From: CAWDDA01 sp963813345
GTDB lineage: Bacteria; Acidobacteriota; Blastocatellia; RBC074
Reading direction: 5' to 3'
NCBI GenBank assembly: GCA_963813345.1
Contig: CAWEYR010000028.1
Coordinates: 62,001 to 126,000, forward strand
DNA length: 64,000 nt
Shown here: piece after piece, positions 26,782 through 36,751 of the stretch
Position numbering within the stretch: position 1 is the stretch's first letter
Layout: every line of letters begins with the position of its first letter
Notes under the pieces: model-generated
Told to the model about the DNA's origin: nothing
The model's database searches: none
Seen by the model: only the letters and a program-made list of their open reading frames with translations
Program-made: the position numbers and the translations under genes

Positions 26782-27708
26782 TTATCCCCGCCGCGCCTCG
26801 GCAGCGGCGACCGTGTTACTCATGAGCATCGCAATTGTCAGCGGACCCACGCCGCCGGGAACAGGCGTGTAGGCACCTGCCCTCGCGATTGCCGACTGTT
26901 GATCAACATCGCCTGTGAGCGTGAAGCCGCGCCTCTCGAGAACATCGAGGCGGCGACGCTGCTCAGCCTCATCCGGGAACAGACGGACAACCTCCTCAGA
27001 ACTGGTCAGTCGATTGATTCCCACATCGATGACTACAGATCCGGGTTTGATCATGTCTCCAGAGATCATGCCAGCCCTGCCGATCGCGGCGACGAGGATG
27101 TCAGCCTGCTTTGTCACCGATGCGAGATCGCGAGTGCGCGAATGACAGATGGTAACTGTCGCGTGGCGATGAAGAAGGAGCAGTGACATCGGCTTACCGA
27201 CAATATCACTTCGCCCGACGATCACCGCGTGCGCCCCCTGGATTGGGATCTCATAGAAATCCAGCAGCTCGATGATGCCGGCAGGAGTGCACGCAACCAG
27301 CGATTTCTCGCCGGCGACCAGCCGGCCGACATTTACCGGACTCAATCCGTCAACATCCTTTTCAGGATTGACTGATTCGAGAATCTGTCGCGTGTCGATG
27401 TGAGACGGAAGCGGCAACTGTACAAGGATTCCGTCAACCTCATCACGTGAATTGAGGGTTGCAATCAATTCGAGAAGGTCGCCGGTGCTCGCCGTTTCGG
27501 GCAGCTCATGTTTCTCGGAGTAGAGACCGAGCTCTTCGCAAGTCCTGACCTTGGAGCCAACATAGACGCGAGAAGCTGGATCATTGCCGACGATGACGGC
27601 GGCCAGGCCGGGACGAATCCCATCGGAGCCGAGCTCTTCGACCCTGGTTCTTACTCTGACTCTGATTCTTTCGGCGACTGGCGCGCCGATCAATGGCTTA
27701 GCAGACAC
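26782..27708 (-). CDS. folD: Bifunctional methylenetetrahydrofolate dehydrogenase / methenyltetrahydrofolate cyclohydrolase
   Basis: Intact 308-residue cytoplasmic enzyme of one-carbon metabolism. Family motifs in order: A-V-I-V-G-N-D-P-A-S-R-V-Y-V-G-S-K (with the catalytic Lys), D-G-I-L-V-Q-L-P-L-P, P-E-K-D-V-D-G, T-P-A-G-I-I-E-L-L, the NADP-binding V-I-V-G-R-S-D-I-V-G-K-P and the C-terminal T-P-V-P-G-G-V-G-P-L-T. Length is usual and no frameshift is present. Family A palindrome follows its stop within a few bases. Confidence 0.97.
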   Translation of the reverse strand: MSAKPLIGAPVAERIRVRVRTRVEELGSDGIRPGLAAVIVGNDPASRVYVGSKVRTCEELGLYSEKHELPETASTGDLLELIATLNSRDEVDGILVQLPLPSHIDTRQILESVNPEKDVDGLSPVNVGRLVAGEKSLVACTPAGIIELLDFYEIPIQGAHAVIVGRSDIVGKPMSLLLLHRHATVTICHSRTRDLASVTKQADILVAAIGRAGMISGDMIKPGSVVIDVGINRLTSSEEVVRLFPDEAEQRRRLDVLERRGFTLTGDVDQQSAIARAGAYTPVPGGVGPLTIAMLMSNTVAAAEARRG

Positions 27709-27755
27709 ATATCACCTTCTTTGTTTCAAAGGTTGACTATCTTACAATACCGAAC

Positions 27756-27772
27756 GGCATGTAGTACCGCCC
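27756..27772. repeat. Possible half-element of palindrome family B
   Basis: GGCATGTAGTACCGCC is identical to the end of the family B variant at 44439-44506 read on the opposite strand. Only one arm is present, in the gap between folD and the fucosidase gene. Confidence 0.4.
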
Positions 27773-27818
27773 TCACAAGAATCTACGAGAACCTGCGTTG
27801 TGTAAGAAGCCTGGAGCA

Positions 27819-30379
27819 ATGAAGATTCCTTATATTGCTGGCGTTAAGGTGCTGGCGGTGATTGTTGCGACCGGGTTGCTCGGAAGTCTGGTGTCTCCAC
27901 AAGCGGTCGCTGCCCAAACCGTACCCCCGCGTCCACCCCAGGAGATACCTCAAACCGCACCTGGAGTTCAGGTCGATCTCTCGTCTTTCTTCAACAATGA
28001 CGGAATCGCCAGCAGGGAGGACCCCGCCAACGGTAATCTCGATGGCTCGGGCTACAGCTACCCGGCCGAACACCTGCCAGCCTCTGGCATTGCGAAGATC
28101 GGGGGCATGACTTTCAGTTTTCCCGGCTCTCGGATCAACGAGAAGAACAATATCGTCGCCGAAGGTCAGCGGATAGATGTCCCGGCAGGACAATATTGTG
28201 CGACTTCGATGCTCGTCACTTCGACGTATGGCGCCACCTCGGGTGAATTCAAGTTTCACTTTGACGACGGAACAACCCAGAACGCACGTTTCGACGTGCC
28301 CGATTGGTACAGCGGCGGGTTTGGTGTTCGCACACTTCCCTTTCGGTATAATCCAACCGGGGGCAGGGATGAGCATCCGGTTATTCTGAGCGCTCTGCGA
28401 ATCGGCCTTAACAACCGGCGCAATCTGGTCGGCATCACCCTTCCTCAAGCGCCTGAAGGACAACGGCGACTACATCTATTCGCGCTAACCCTGCATCCGA
28501 TTGTTCCCGGAATCCACGTCGAGTTCTTCGATCTTTTAGAGGGACCTAAGGTCACTGGCGAACAGGCCGGCCACCACATCGTTCATCTCAACATTCACAA
28601 CCTTGGTACGAGTTGGATTTCAGATATTCACAAGATGCGGATTGTGATCGAAGCGCCTGGCGTTGCGACGGTCTCTCCGGTCGTGGTCGATGTTCTGGCT
28701 CCCGGAGAAGTTTTCAAGGCCGAGGTCCACCTGACGACTAAACTTCCGCGCGGGACTGAAGTTGCCGGAGAGGCAAGGGTGACAGGCAGGTTCGGAATCA
28801 GGGAATCCGTGCCGATCAAGCTGTTGCTGGGAGCCCCCGATTACGTCAGTACTGACAGTTCGCTCCATCGACATCCTTTGGCAACGTGGTACGAGAATGC
28901 GAAGTTTGGCATTTTCATCCACTGGGGAATCTATTCCGTGCCGGCGTGGGCACCGGTCGGCGGCATATTCGCAGAATGGTACTGGGCAGCCATGAGCGAT
29001 CCCGCGTTTGAGACACACACGTATCACCGTCAAACCTATGGCCCGGCATTCGCTATGACGACTTCATCCCGCGCTTTCAGCCGTCTCGATTCGATGCGAA
29101 GGAGTGGGTCGAATTGATCAAGGGGTCAGGAGCGCGCTATTTCGTTTTCACGGCGAAGCATCACGATGGATTCGCGATGTACGACACTTCGACCACGGAT
29201 CGCGATTCGGTAGCGCTCGGTCCGCAGCGCGACTATCTACGCGAACTGTTCCGCGCCGCAGAAACTCATGCGCCGGAACTGAAGAGAGGCGTTTACTATT
29301 CACTCCACGAGTGGTATCACCCGGCAATCACCGGCTCACTTCCACGCAATCCATATACGCAGCAACCAGTTCCCTACACCGGAGCGCCACAGATAAACGA
29401 TTACGTGGTAAACCACGTTCTTCCGCAGATGCGTGAACTGATAGACGGATACGATCCTGACACTATCTGGTGTGACTTTGAGGCAAGCCGAGGGGCTGAC
29501 TACTGGAAGACTGCGGACATTGCTGCTCATTACTACAATCAGGCAAAGAACCGCCCGCAACCGAAAGAGGTCGCAATCAACGACCGATGCAGCGTCACAA
29601 ACCCTGAACGTTCTCCGTATGCGGCCGATTTCGTGACGATCGAGTACGACACGTTTCGGACGACTTATCCGAAAAAATGGGAGATGACACGCGGGCTCGA
29701 TCCTCACTCGTTTGGATTCAATTCCCAGACTCCGGACGATCAATATCTGACTGCGAACGGGGCGATCGATCTGCTCGCAGACATCGTCAGCAAGAACGGA
29801 AACTTTCTGCTCAACATCGGCCCTGCCGGCGATGGCTCAATTCCTCCAGTCATGCGCAATTCGTTGCTTGAGATCGGAAACTGGCTGGCAACAAACGGCG
29901 AGGCCATCTATGGAACAAACTACTGGTGGAGGACTTCGGAGGAAGGCAACCTGCGCTTCACGCTTAAGGGGAACGAGGCTTTCTACGTCATTGCCCTCGA
30001 ATGGCCTGGCGAGCAACTGGTTATCAACAGCCCTGTTCCGATCCGGAAAGGTTACTCGGTCCAGTTGCTCGGCGACGGCAATCGAAAGCTTGAATGGTTT
30101 CAGCAGGCCGGAAGTTTGATCATCAACCTGCCGCCTGATGCAGAATCAGCAAGCCGGCACGCATGGGTGTTCCGAATCAGTCGTCAGGGGTCAGGGGTCG
30201 GTGATCGGTGGTCGAGCGGGAATCAGCGCGAAGCCGCGAAGACGCGAAGAGTTACCACGGAACACACGGATAAAAGACACGGAAACAACCAGAAAATTTC
30301 AAGAATTAATTCCGTGTTTTTCCGTGTCTCTTTCCGTCTGTTCCGTGGTAACTCTTCGCGTCTTCGCGGCTTCGCGTGA
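27819..30379 (+). CDS. Secreted GH29 alpha-L-fucosidase with a large N-terminal region (one frameshift)
   Basis: Exported glycoside hydrolase of about 850 residues that would release alpha-L-fucose from glycans. From M-K-I-P-Y-I (27819) there is a signal peptide, then about 320 residues of beta-rich sequence including an Ig-like/NEW3-type stretch (H-I-V-H-L-N-I-H-N-L-G). The GH29 domain starts near residue 350 with W-Y-E-N-A-K-F-G-I-F-I-H-W-G. After a frame change near 29055 come Y-F-V-F-T-A-K-H-H-D-G-F and D-T-I-W-C-D-F-E-A, the latter with the likely nucleophile Asp, then N-G-N-F-L-L-N-I-G-P-A-G-D-G. The natural end is probably near H-A-W-V-F-R-I-S; the last 65 codons read into heptamer and palindromic repeats, which supply the stop at 30377-30379. 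Confidence 0.87.
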
Positions 30380-30402
30380 GATCCTCGCTGACCTCTGACC
30401 AC
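30183..30402. repeat. Heptamer-bracketed long inverted repeat, family E
   Basis: Two GGGGTCA-type units (GTCAGGGGTCAGGGGTCGG at 30183) precede a long inverted repeat. Its left arm contains CGCGAAGCCGCGAAGACG then AGAGTTACCACGGAAC; its right arm has GTTCCGTGGTAACTCTTCGCG then TCTTCGCGGCTTCGCG. Short ACACGGA units occupy the interior. After the right arm, TGACCTCTGACC is the inverted counterpart of the heptamer. The fucosidase frame ends inside the element. Confidence 0.9.
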
Positions 30403-30412
30403 TTCAAATCGT

Positions 30413-30440
30413 TTTGACGGAACGAAGATTGTGCTATTAT
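30413..30440 (+). promoter_or_regulatory. Sigma-70-like promoter with a long leader
   Basis: TTTGAC (30413-30418), 16 bases, TATTAT (30435-30440), directly after the palindromic element. Transcription from here would leave an untranslated leader of about 225 bases before the ATG at 30673. The leader includes CTGGC (near 30492) facing GCCAG (near 30515), a possible small hairpin. Confidence 0.5.
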
Positions 30441-30672
30441 GCACGCGTAGTCGGTTTGATCTTTTAACGAGCTTTTCATCTGGGATGAGGCTGGCCATTG
30501 AATTCGATAAGAGCCAGCTGTAGAGTTTGCCGGTTGAGTGACCCCTATATATTGGGTTGATTGTTTGGTTTGGGCGGAACGGTCGATCCAGCTTTTGCAC
30601 TTATTTTTTAGTAGCAGTAGTTCGGGGACAACATTTAAAGAGAATTGGCAAACCAAGACGAGGAGTCTCTAG

Positions 30673-30969
30673 ATGGGAGCCGTGCTTCAGCCTCTTAATT
30701 CTGAACTTGCCGAGAACAACTCTGCCGAAGAGAAGACGCTGACTGCAGTTGCTCAGATTGAGCGACTTGCTGATTACAGCCTTCCGCGCGCTTTGAGTCA
30801 GATCGTTATGCTCGAAGCGGAAGTGACAAATCTTGTAGCCGAAGTGAGGGCCTTGCGATTGGCTCTTGCGCGCAGCGAACATCGCATGTCAAATCAGGAA
30901 CAGCTCCTGCGAAACGCAAAGATCAGGGAGTTTCAGTTGCGAGCGCAGATGGCTCGCGAACTTGGGTGA
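30673..30969 (+). CDS. Small coiled-coil protein, unknown function
   Basis: Intact 98-residue protein I do not recognise. The ATG is preceded by GAGGAG at a good distance (30659-30664). It is charged and helical, with a likely coiled coil over residues 40-90 (L-E-A-E-V-T-N-L-V-A-E-V-R-A-L-R-L-A-L, then R-S-E-H-R-M). There is no signal peptide, membrane segment or cysteine. It stands alone between a promoter with a long leader and the promoter of receptor 1. A role as a small regulator or scaffold is only a guess. Confidence 0.6.
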   Translation: MGAVLQPLNSELAENNSAEEKTLTAVAQIERLADYSLPRALSQIVMLEAEVTNLVAEVRALRLALARSEHRMSNQEQLLRNAKIREFQLRAQMARELG

Positions 30970-31041
30970 ATGACAAAGTGCGATGCGAGTGGCGGGCACT
31001 GCGGGATTCTTAGAAACTCCTTCGAAATAGTCCGCCATCCC

Positions 31042-31071
31042 TTTACAGAAAGTGATCTTGTCGGATATTAT
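31042..31071 (+). promoter_or_regulatory. Sigma-70-like promoter upstream of receptor 1
   Basis: TTTACA (31042-31047), 18 bases, TATTAT (31066-31071). It would give a leader of about 160 bases before the receptor ATG at 31240. That leader holds a GCGGAAAGCCGC tetraloop hairpin near 31140, and GGAGG (31229-31233) is the ribosome-binding site. Confidence 0.55.
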
Positions 31072-31239
31072 CCTCACGCATTTCTGAATAAGTAGTTCAC
31101 TTGAGTAGCTTTGCTGGGACTCAACAGTGAAATGTGGGGCGGAAAGCCGCTCTTCAAGCAACAAGAAAAATAATTCGTTCTGGCATTTTAGAACAGATTT
31201 CGCATTCGCCATGTTCTGCCCATGTTCTGGAGGATACCC

Positions 31240-34200
31240 ATGTTCAAGGTAGTCCGTGTTCTCACCCTTCTGCTCTCTATCGGACTCGTACTGGTTACAA
31301 CACCATCCGCACTCGCTCAATCGACAGGCAGCGCGACACTGCGAGGCACCCTCAAGGACCCGCAAGGCGCGCTGATAGGCGGCGCGACAGTGACGTTGAT
31401 CAACGAGGCGACGAAGGATGAGCGCAAGGTCAAGACAAATGATTCGGGTCTTTTTGTCTTCAGCGCACTGAATCCAGGTGTCTACACAGTTAAGGTGGAG
31501 AGTTCCGGATTCAAGACAGCTGAGCGGAAGACGCATTTGACGGTCAGTCCGGGCGATACGCGTGGTCTGGAGATCCTGATGGAAGTGGGCGCGCCTACCG
31601 ACACCGTCACCGTCACGGCATGCAGCTGAAACATTGCAGACGGAAACAGGCGCGAAGGAGAATGTGATCACGGCAGGCCAGATCGAGAATCTTTCGATCA
31701 TCAGCCGGAGCGCGCTCGAGCTGTTGCGCATTCTTCCTGGTGTAGTTGCTCCTGATCAATCCGCCCTCGAAAGCATCTCGTTTGGCGGCGGCGCCAACGC
31801 CAACAGCCAGTACTTCGTCAACGGAATTCGCGGTGAGAACAATACAGTCACGATCGATGGTTCGCGAATGATGGACATCGGTTCCAACAATGGAACGATC
31901 ATTACCGCGAATCCCGACATGGTGCAGGAGGTGAAGGTTCAGACGAGCAACTACGCGGCTGAGCACGGCAGCAGTGCCGTCCAGATTCTGGCGACCACGA
32001 AGTCGGGCACGAACGCATTTCATGGCTCGATCTACGACTACTGGCGGCCACACCAGGTGGGCGCCAATGATCGTTCAAACTCGATCAACGGGATTGAAAG
32101 GCCAAAAAGCCAGTTCAACTATCCCGGCGGCAACATTGGCGGTCCTGTTTACATTCCTGGCGTCGAATTTCAACAAGAACAAGGACAAACTTTTCTTCTT
32201 CACGGGATTTGAATACTACTATCAGCGTGTGGACGAAGGATCGAACCTCAGCGTCGTTCCGACCCTCAAACAGCGGGCGGGTGATTTCAGTGAATTGTTG
32301 ACGGGCACGTCGGCTCGAATCTGAACCAGGGCACGAACTGTCAATGTTCCGCTGGGCTGCAATGCTCCTGGATACGTAGTTGGCCAGCCGGCGCCAAACA
32401 ACAACCTGAGACCGTGTCTCGATCCGACTGGAACCGGACAGGGCGATGATGAATCTCTATCCGCTGCCGAATTTCACCGATCCGAACAATCGTTACAATT
32501 ATGTCTACAGCGTACTGAGGATCACGGATCGGAACCAGTGGGTGGGTCGTTTCGATTACAACATCAGCGACCGGACAAAGCTTTATGTTCGACTTGCTCG
32601 TGAGTACGAAGAGGTCGGGTTCCCGCGTGGTCTGTGGTGGAATTCTTCGGCATATGAAGTTCCCGGGACAATTGACTGGCTACGAACCTCGGCCGTTCGT
32701 TCGTCGTCAATCTGACCAACATCATCAGCCCGACGATGACCAACGAAGTTCTGTTCAGCGCCAGCAAGCTGACGCTTGACAACTACTTATGCTGACCCGG
32801 ACAAGGTGTCTTATGCAGGCGCTTGGAATCAAGCTGAACGGATTCTTCAAGAGCAGCAACCCGTTTGCGCCCATTGGAGTCATTGACGCTTGGGGTGGTG
32901 GAATTGGAGGCGATCTCCGACCGCATATGGCTATCCGATCATCGACCACAACGACAGTTTCGCAATCACTGATAACCTGACGAAGGTGACGAACTCGCAT
33001 ACTCTCAGGTTCGGGTTGTTTATTGAGCAGGCAAACAAGAAACAGCAGTCCAATTCCGACATCAACATCGAAATGTTCCAGTGGGGCCAGCCAAACGGCA
33101 CCGGCAATAACTACGGAGACCTGATCGTCGGCAGGCCGGGACAGGTGACGATGGGAACGGACCGGCCAATCGATCACTTCCGTTTCTACAATTATGAGTT
33201 CTATGGTCAGGACAGCTGGAAAGTGCGTCCGAACTTCACACTTGAATACGGGCTCCGCCTGGCCTATATGCCGCTCAATTTCGAGAGGAAAGGCGCTCGG
33301 TGTCGTATTCGAACCCGTCGGCATACAACCACAGTCAGGGGCTGTTCATAAATGGAGACAGGACGAGACCAAACGGAATTCTGACAGCCGCACGCGGTGA
33401 GATTCCACTCGGCCTCACCGAGAATCCGGGACTTTCCTGGATGCCTCGGCTCAATTTTGCATGGGACATCGGCGGCAAAGGGGATCTTGTAGTCCGTGCG
33501 GGCGGCGGACTTTTCTACAATCGAGTCCAGGGCAACTATGATTACTATTCGAGCGGAGTGATGCCGAACACGATACGGTGCGACAGCTGGTCCGTGGACG
33601 GTTCCGGACGGATTGACATTCGGAATCTTTCAGAACATCGATCCCTTCGCCACGGGTTCAGCAGTCAACATTTCTTCGCGCAATCCGGAATCGATTGCGC
33701 ATCCACGGGTTGCGAATATGAGCCTGACGATCGAGAAGAGGCTGCCGTGGGCAGAACATCGCCACAGTTGCTTATGTCGGCACTCAGGGACGTCACCTTC
33801 CGCAGCAGAGGCAGATCAATTTCGTTCCTGATGGGAGACTGCTCTCGGGAACTGTCGGGGTAATCAACCTGGCGATTCCAATAGATCGTGCAGCACTTGA
33901 CCAGTCGGTACTCAACACGTTCAAGCCCTATCCTGCCTACACTGGTATCGGCTACAACCAGTTCACAGGAACCTCGACCTATCATTCTTTGCAGGCGACA
34001 TTGAGCCGGCAAGAGCAAGAACCTCCAGTACTTCCTGACCTACACGTTTGGAAAGGCCTCGGAACAACTGCCGTCAACGAGAGTGACGGAGCGAACTGGG
34101 CTGATCCGATCGACACGCGCGGACGAAGCTGGGGCGTGCTTCCTTTCGACCGCACGCACATCTTCAACGCGTCGTACAACTGGTATATTCCGGACGGAGC

Positions 34201-34868
34201 ACGCGGCGAGCCTGGACAATGCCTTCATGCGCGGAGTGCTGAATGGATGGCAGATGTCAGGTATTACGACCTTCTCGTCAGGCATTCCGATTCGGTCTGC
34301 GCTTCACTGGTGATATTGCAGCAGCGGTAGCGGCGCTCGGGTGGTACGGAACCGACGCGTATAGCAACCAGCCTGCAAGCACCGGGGCGATCCGCCGATC
34401 TACGTTCGCGATCCGCGGATAAGCGGCGGCAAGGTCGGCGAAAAGGTACTCGACATCGGTGCACTTCAGATTCCCGCGATTCAGTAAGACCGGACCGCAT
34501 CAGCCGCCGTTTTACATTCGGACGCCAAACCGAAGCAACTTTGACATCTCGTTCTTCAAGGACTTCAAGATCAGCGAATCGAAGAAGATTCAATTCCGGA
34601 CAGGGCTCTTCAACGTCTTCAACCAGGCATACCCGAGGAATATCGATACCGCGAATGCCAACAACAGCGATATCTACCTGACACTTCAGACGACGTGTAA
34701 CGTTGTTGTTCCCGAGGTGCCAAACGGAACCGGAGGAGTACGAACCAACGTCTGTGATCCGGCCGGGGGGTACAGGTACACGCCTGAGACGCGTTTCGAA
34801 TTTCGGGTTGATCAGAAACAAGCGTGGGCGCCGGATCATCGAATTTGCATTCAAGTTCTATCTTCTAG
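31240..34868 (+). CDS. Oar-like TonB-dependent receptor with CarboxypepD_reg domain, copy 1 (many frameshifts)
   Basis: Outer-membrane beta-barrel receptor of about 1,200 residues. From M-F-K-V-V-R-V (31240, RBS GGAGG) come a signal peptide ending A-L-A-Q, then a carboxypeptidase-regulatory-like domain (L-R-G-T-L-K-D-P-Q-G-A, V-Y-T-V-K-V-E-S-S-G-F). The plug has L-R-I-L-P-G-V-V-A-P and N-N-T-V-T-I-D-G-S-R-M-M, E-V-K-V-Q-T-S-N-Y-A-A-E-H-G and G-G-N-I-G-G-P-V-Y-I-P-G. Barrel segments run through Y-G-Q-D-S-W-K-V-R-P-N-F-T-L-E-Y-G-L-R and F-R-T-G-L-F-N-V-F-N. The end is F-A-F-K-F-Y, with the natural stop probably at 34866-34868. At least eight frame changes occur between 31620 and 34865 with no missing domain. 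Confidence 0.85.
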
Positions 34869-34937
34869 AACGCGGTGCGTAACCGTTTGACCTGAAATCC
34901 GGCGCGAGGGAAGCGGAATGCTTCTCTCGCGCCGATT

Positions 34938-35970
34938 ATGTTTATGGTTATGGCCGAAGCCATCAAAGATTCTGACTGAGCTGTGGCAGAGCTTTCGTCC
35001 TTGCTGCTGCCCTAGCCGGAGGAAGCGCGGCACAGAGCTCGCATATGGACGTCGCCGCACGTCAATGCAGACCCGAGCAGCGCTCAAATCGAAGGCCGCG
35101 TACGGTTGCCTTCAGGACAGTCTGCTGAACTCAATATCAAGATTACCCTCAGCAACTCAACATCGATTCTCAATACCCTTTTTACAAACAGAGCACGGCG
35201 AGTTCCGCTTCCCCGACCTGAAAGAAGGGATTTACTACGTACAGGCTTCAGGAAACGAAGAAGTGTTTGAGCCTGTAAGTGAAATGGTGACGATTGGCCG
35301 CGGTCAGGTAGTTCAATTGACCATTGGCTTGCGATTCAAGCCGGAGACAATCAAACACCGCGCCAGGTCAAATGTCATCTCCGCTGCAGGGCTGAAAGAA
35401 GATGCGCCGCCTGCCGCACGCAAGGAATACGAGCAGGCCATGAAATTTGCCGGGAAGGGCCAGCTCGGGCAGGCGATCGACAGTCTGCGACGGGCGATCG
35501 AAGTGCATCCCGGTTATCTTGTCGCGCACAATGACCTCGGCGCGCAATATCTGAAACTTGGGCGTGTAGACGAAGCTGCGGAAGAGTTCCGTTTTGTACT
35601 CGACAAGGACCCGAGCTATTTCAACTCGAGATTCAATCTTGGGCTGGTAATGGTGGAAAGAAATGATCAGCTTGCCGCGCTTGCCCAGTTCCGGATGGCT
35701 GTTCAAACGCGATGCTTCGCGAGCCGTGGCTCACTTCTGGCTCGGGATTACACTCCTTCAGACTGGCGATCTACAGAACGCAGAGCGCGAGTTGACGCGA
35801 GCATTGATCACGGGTGGAGGGAATTTCCGGCCACTCATTACTATCTCGGCCGTCTGTTCCTGAAGCGTGGTGACCGCGAGGCGGCGATGCGCTCCTATCG
35901 AGCCTATATCGAAGAAGCTCCAAACGGTGAGTACGCTGACGAAGTCAGAAGCTGGCTGAAAAAGAAATAA
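34938..35970 (+). CDS. Exported TPR protein with an N-terminal carboxypeptidase-regulatory-like region (frameshifts)
   Basis: About 340 residues, directly downstream of receptor 1. The signal peptide (F-V-L-A-A-A-L-A-G-G-S-A-A-Q) and the next part (I-E-G-R-V-R-L-P-S-G-Q-S, I-K-I-T-L-S-N-S) lie in different frames. F-R-F-P-D-L-K-E-G-I-Y-Y-V-Q-A completes a small beta-sandwich domain. TPRs follow: Y-E-Q-A-M-K-F-A-G-K-G-Q-L-G-Q-A-I, A-H-N-D-L-G-A-Q-Y-L-K-L-G-R-V-D-E-A, then after shifts near 35705 and 35820 H-Y-Y-L-G-R-L-F-L-K-R-G-D. The same domain pair recurs after receptor 2, which suggests a receptor-specific periplasmic partner. Exact start uncertain. Confidence 0.7.
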
Positions 35971-35985
35971 GAGGATTCTGGTGAT

Positions 35986-36649
35986 ATGCGATTCGTGACA
36001 CTCGGATTGGTGTGCCTCGTGGCATTCGTGATTCAGGATGTGGATAAGCTGGTGTACGCCGACTTTGAGACGTCTCTGGCAAACCGCCCTGTAAGCAGTC
36101 GAGGCGGCCGCGTACAGCTTTTCGGCTACGAAGAGCGGCCTACACTCAAGAGCCGGTGGAAGGGACTTGAAGGCGCCGAGCCCGCGGCACCCGAACTCGT
36201 CAGATTGAGCAAGGACAATCCCAACAGGGCGATCACGTTTGAGTACGAAATGCAGGCATCAAATCAGTATGCCGGCGTCGGCGTTCAAATTCACGGTCAG
36301 GAGGAGAAAGAAGGGAAGCCCGTAGCGGATGATGTGAGCGGCTACAAGGACCTGATGCTTCAACTCTACGTGACCGGCGTTTCAAATATCACCGTCGAGT
36401 TTATCAGCCGCGGTCACGGAATCGACATGGCGACGGGCTACCCGCAAATGGCCTTCAAAGTGAGTCCAGGGTTCAACACTTACCGAGTTCAATTAAGCAA
36501 TGTAAAGCAACCAGGTTGGGCAGAGACGAAGGCGAATCCAAAGGATGTATCTGAAAAAGCTTACTTCGATTAACGTGACCGCGTCGTGCAATCAGTGCGC
36601 GCTGACAAAAGGAACCATCGTCGTCGACAACGTAGTCTTTCAGAAATGA
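35986..36649 (+). CDS. Secreted protein with a galactose-binding-like (CBM-type) domain, unknown function (one frameshift)
   Basis: About 220 residues, 15 bases after the TPR gene. M-R-F-V-T-L-G-L-V-C-L-V-A-F-V-I is a short signal peptide. The body looks like a jelly-roll of the carbohydrate-binding kind (V-Y-A-D-F-E-T-S near the N-terminus; L-M-L-Q-L-Y-V-T-G-V-S-N-I-T-V-E-F; F-N-T-Y-R-V-Q-L-S-N-V). The first frame stops at 36573, but the other frame completes the fold with S-I-N-V-T-A-S-C-N-Q-C and G-T-I-V-V-D-N-V-V-F-Q-K to TGA 36649, so I extend the gene there. Ligand unknown. Confidence 0.6.
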
Positions 36650-36654
36650 AAGAA

Positions 36655-36740
36655 GGTACGTTGTACCGCCTTTTAGGCGGAATCGTGCATTCCAGACTCT
36701 GGAATGGGACGATTCCGCCTAAAAGGCGGTACAACGTACC
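36655..36740. repeat. Long inverted repeat, family B (copy 2)
   Basis: Arms GGTACGTTGTACCGCC and GGCGGTACAACGTACC; inner stem-loops CCGCCTTTTAGGCGGAATCG and CGATTCCGCCTAAAAGGCGG; centre CATTCCAGACTCTGGAATGGG. It lies between convergent gene ends at 36649 and 36752. The CGCC/GGCG pairing replaces the CGGC/GCCG pairing of copy 1. Confidence 0.95.
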
Positions 36741-36751
36741 TTATTCCACTT

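Noticed and set aside
27783..28463. Long minus-strand frame opposite the fucosidase N-terminal region
   Set aside because: It is a shadow of the plus-strand gene with no recognisable domains or start context.
30183..30402. Long inverted repeat as the ends of an insertion sequence or MITE
   Set aside because: No transposase, no target-site duplication that I could see, and the arms are made of repeated short words rather than unique terminal sequence.
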